Shown in pieces: positions 62,076 through 64,000 of a stretch of 64,000 nt of DNA. This DNA is from Cylindrodendrum hubeiense (taxonomy: Eukaryota; Ascomycota; Sordariomycetes; Hypocreales; Nectriaceae). The translations under genes were made by a program, and so were the position numbers. The notes beneath the pieces were generated by a model. That model was not told the DNA's origin and did no database searches. It saw nothing but the letters and a program-made list of their open reading frames with translations. The stretch lies in contig JAANBB010000159.1 of the NCBI GenBank assembly GCA_014621425.1, positions 1 through 64,000 of the forward strand, written 5' to 3'. The stretch's first letter is position 1; each line of letters opens with the position of its first letter.

Positions 62076-64000
62076 CTATTCATACCGTATGGTAATCGCA
62101 TCATGCGTCACACCTACACAAGCGTGTTAGACCAGCAAGTTGACGGTGAATGAATCTGCTTACCTCCAAGTTTCAGGGTGTATGTGATGTTGGCTGATCC
62201 ATATCTGGCTTCGATCGCTCCATTCAAGCAGTAATATCGATGCCACCCCATTCGCTTCTTCTTTGCAGTTCTCTTCACTGACTTCGGTATCTTGCCCAAG
62301 TTGAGTGAAAGCGTTCCCACATAACGAGTGGTGGAGTTGAGATGAACTGGCACCTTTTCATCGTCATCGTTGCTGTATATGTCGATCTCGGTCTGAGGCG
62401 CGTGGCCGAGCATTACAGGCACGTCACACTGGTACTCGATGCTCGACGGCTTTCCCTCTGGATAAGACTCGCCCTGTCCTTCGTGAGCGATTGGACGGAT
62501 GAGTGGGATACGCGGGATACTTACCTTTTGAATAAACCAACACATCTCAGTTACCACCATCTCCTGCTCCTTCTCGGACCAGAACCTATCCACTCTGTTA
62601 GCTTGGACGGACAGAGGGAATCATCACAACTCACGCTTCTTTAGGATTGTGCCTCATCATGTCATACTTAGCCAACAAGCACGTTCCATATGATCGTCTT
62701 GCGATCCGAGACGCGACCTCGACTTGGGTCAGAGCGGGCTCATATTGGCCGAGGCCATAAATGGCAGCACCCTTTACCACAGCTACCCAGCCATTTTCTG
62801 GCTGAAGGACTTCAGTACCCGAGCCAATGGCATCACGCACTTGTGATTTGAGATATCGGCTTTGTCCGAAGCCGCCCACGAGAATCACTGCGGAGACTTT
62901 GTCGCCTGCCATCGATATTTGCTCCTTGATGAGACAAACCACGTCTTTCATGATGGGCTCGAAGATTTTGGTCTTCATGTCCTCCTGTGACATGGTGTAT
63001 CGGTTGCGTCTCAAACCCAGGCTTGGGTCAACTTTGAGGCTAAGGGGTTCACCTTTAGGAGTGAAGGTCTTTTTGAACTGCGACAAAATGAGCTAATTGG
63101 TACACTTAAGGTTGCTTCATACGTACCGATTCGAAGTCGTTCAAAGCAGTTACAAGTCTGGTGTCATTCCAGTACTTGTCTCCGTGGGTTTGTTTTAGGT
63201 GCCGTCGAAATCGCATATTCAACATCGAGGAGCCACATTTCCCGCCTGTGCCCTCTGTTACCTCTTTCACCTCCAGTTTGCCGATTTGTGACACTTCATA
63301 CGATATTAGATCGACGGTTCCACCGCCTGCATCGCATACGACGAATTTGCGACCAACTTTTAAGGTGGAAGGACTGAGGTTCTTGAGAGTGTACAAAGCT
63401 GCCGCTTCCTGGCAATCAGTCAGCATCAGGATACTCAGCCTTTTTCTTTTCGACGTACTGGTTCTGTTATAAGCTGTATCCTTTGGTTTCCGCAGAACCC
63501 AGCCATTGCGGCAGCCCTCTCTGTTGTTTGCTTGGCGGCATGCGACCAAATGGCTGGAACTGTCACGACGAAGTCCATGGGTGTTGATCGCACGATGCTT
63601 GGCGATAACCGCTTCTCGAGAACGCTGATGAAATGCGTGTGAAGACATGATAGGTATATCTTGGTCAAGTCCACAGCTGACTCCCCATCTCTACACGTTG
63701 TATTTTCATCATCGAGTTTTCTACACGAGTTTTTTTGATTAGACTGGGGTAGCTCGACCGGCGATACTGGCACACCGACAATTTGAAGAATCTACTTCTC
63801 TTTGCAGATTCCGGGATCTGGAAGCCCCACTGCCACCCCGAAGCCACTTTGCGAAGCTCAGTGGGCACCTTGGGACTGCTCTTGAAAGAATTGACACCAG
63901 GCCAAGTAGAGATGACATGTTGAACCTCGGGCTGTATGAATTCAGCACACCAACTTCTCCGAAATGCGACGGCATCACTTACTCGGGTTGTGTCCGCCCA
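62076..64000 (-). CDS. Hsp70-like (HSPA12/fungal type) protein, 5' end outside window
   Basis: Eight exons are visible (64000-63983 partial, 63931-63780, 63720-63459, 63408-63127, 63077-62635, 62585-62525, 62473-62164, 62113-62076), all in phase. WADTTR at the edge fits the end of the first ATPase motif. Then come WPGVNSFKSSPKVPTELR, WGFQIPESA, DFVVTVPAIWSHAAK, ITEPEAAALYTL, VVCDAGGGTVDLISYEV (phosphate 2 motif) and VILVGGFGQSRYLKSQV (adenosine motif). The C-terminus is unlike the DnaK substrate domain. It has KVPVHLNSTTRYVGTLSLNL and ends in KLGGVTHDAITIRYE. This atypical Hsp70 group is expanded in filamentous fungi and has no settled function, with links to heterokaryon and stress responses unproven here. 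Confidence 0.9.

Overview
This is nuclear DNA of a filamentous ascomycete (Pezizomycotina). Genes are split by short introns of about 45-90 bases with GT...AG ends and CTAAC-like branch sites, occur on both strands without operons, and include fungal families such as Cbp4, Skt5/Chs4, an OPT transporter and a Hol1-like MFS carrier. A sordariomycete, perhaps in Hypocreales, is my guess from protein style and was not tested.

Layout. 1-8948 is a gene-poor stretch with one possible decayed gene. 8949-9863 is a GST-fold protein. 12419-23804 holds an OPT transporter (+), ribosomal protein eL37 (+), Elongator subunit Elp6 (-), a long-loop MFS transporter (-) and a mitochondrial thioredoxin-like protein (+). 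23804-26830 (-) is a prenylated Sel1-repeat chitin synthase regulator (Skt5/Chs4). 26831-33975 is sparse, with a possible three-exon small gene, the bc1 assembly factor Cbp4 and one weak candidate. 33976-38581 is dense: NAC-beta (+), tRNA adenosine deaminase Tad1 (-), eL24 (+) and a peroxiredoxin (-). 38582-43325 is gene-poor. 43326-47546 carries an RGS-domain membrane protein and pantothenate kinase. 48503-50863 has a two-exon Cys-rich gene, an intron-containing tRNA-Pro and a small disordered protein. 51654-61665 pairs a PARP-type zinc-finger protein with the ATR/Mec1 checkpoint kinase, both on the minus strand. The right edge cuts an Hsp70-like gene.

Functional links. Most genes are housekeeping: translation (eL37, eL24, NAC-beta, Elp6, Tad1, tRNA-Pro), mitochondria and redox (Cbp4, thioredoxin-like, peroxiredoxin, GST-like), cell wall (Skt5), CoA synthesis (pantothenate kinase) and DNA damage (ATR, PARP-type finger). 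I see no secondary-metabolite cluster, intact transposon, CRISPR array or phage.

The most unusual item is the NAC-beta gene: its reading frame and its universal RIGGKGT motif are restored only if a single nucleotide (34106), flanked by two full introns, is kept as a one-base exon. Also notable are a 275-aa Cys-rich protein visible only after splicing, a CaaX prenylation signal placed alone on the last exon of Skt5, and a low-complexity PARP-finger gene whose repeats contain two unresolved bases. Exon boundaries were worked out by hand from splice signals, reading phase and family resemblance; no alignment or transcript data were available.
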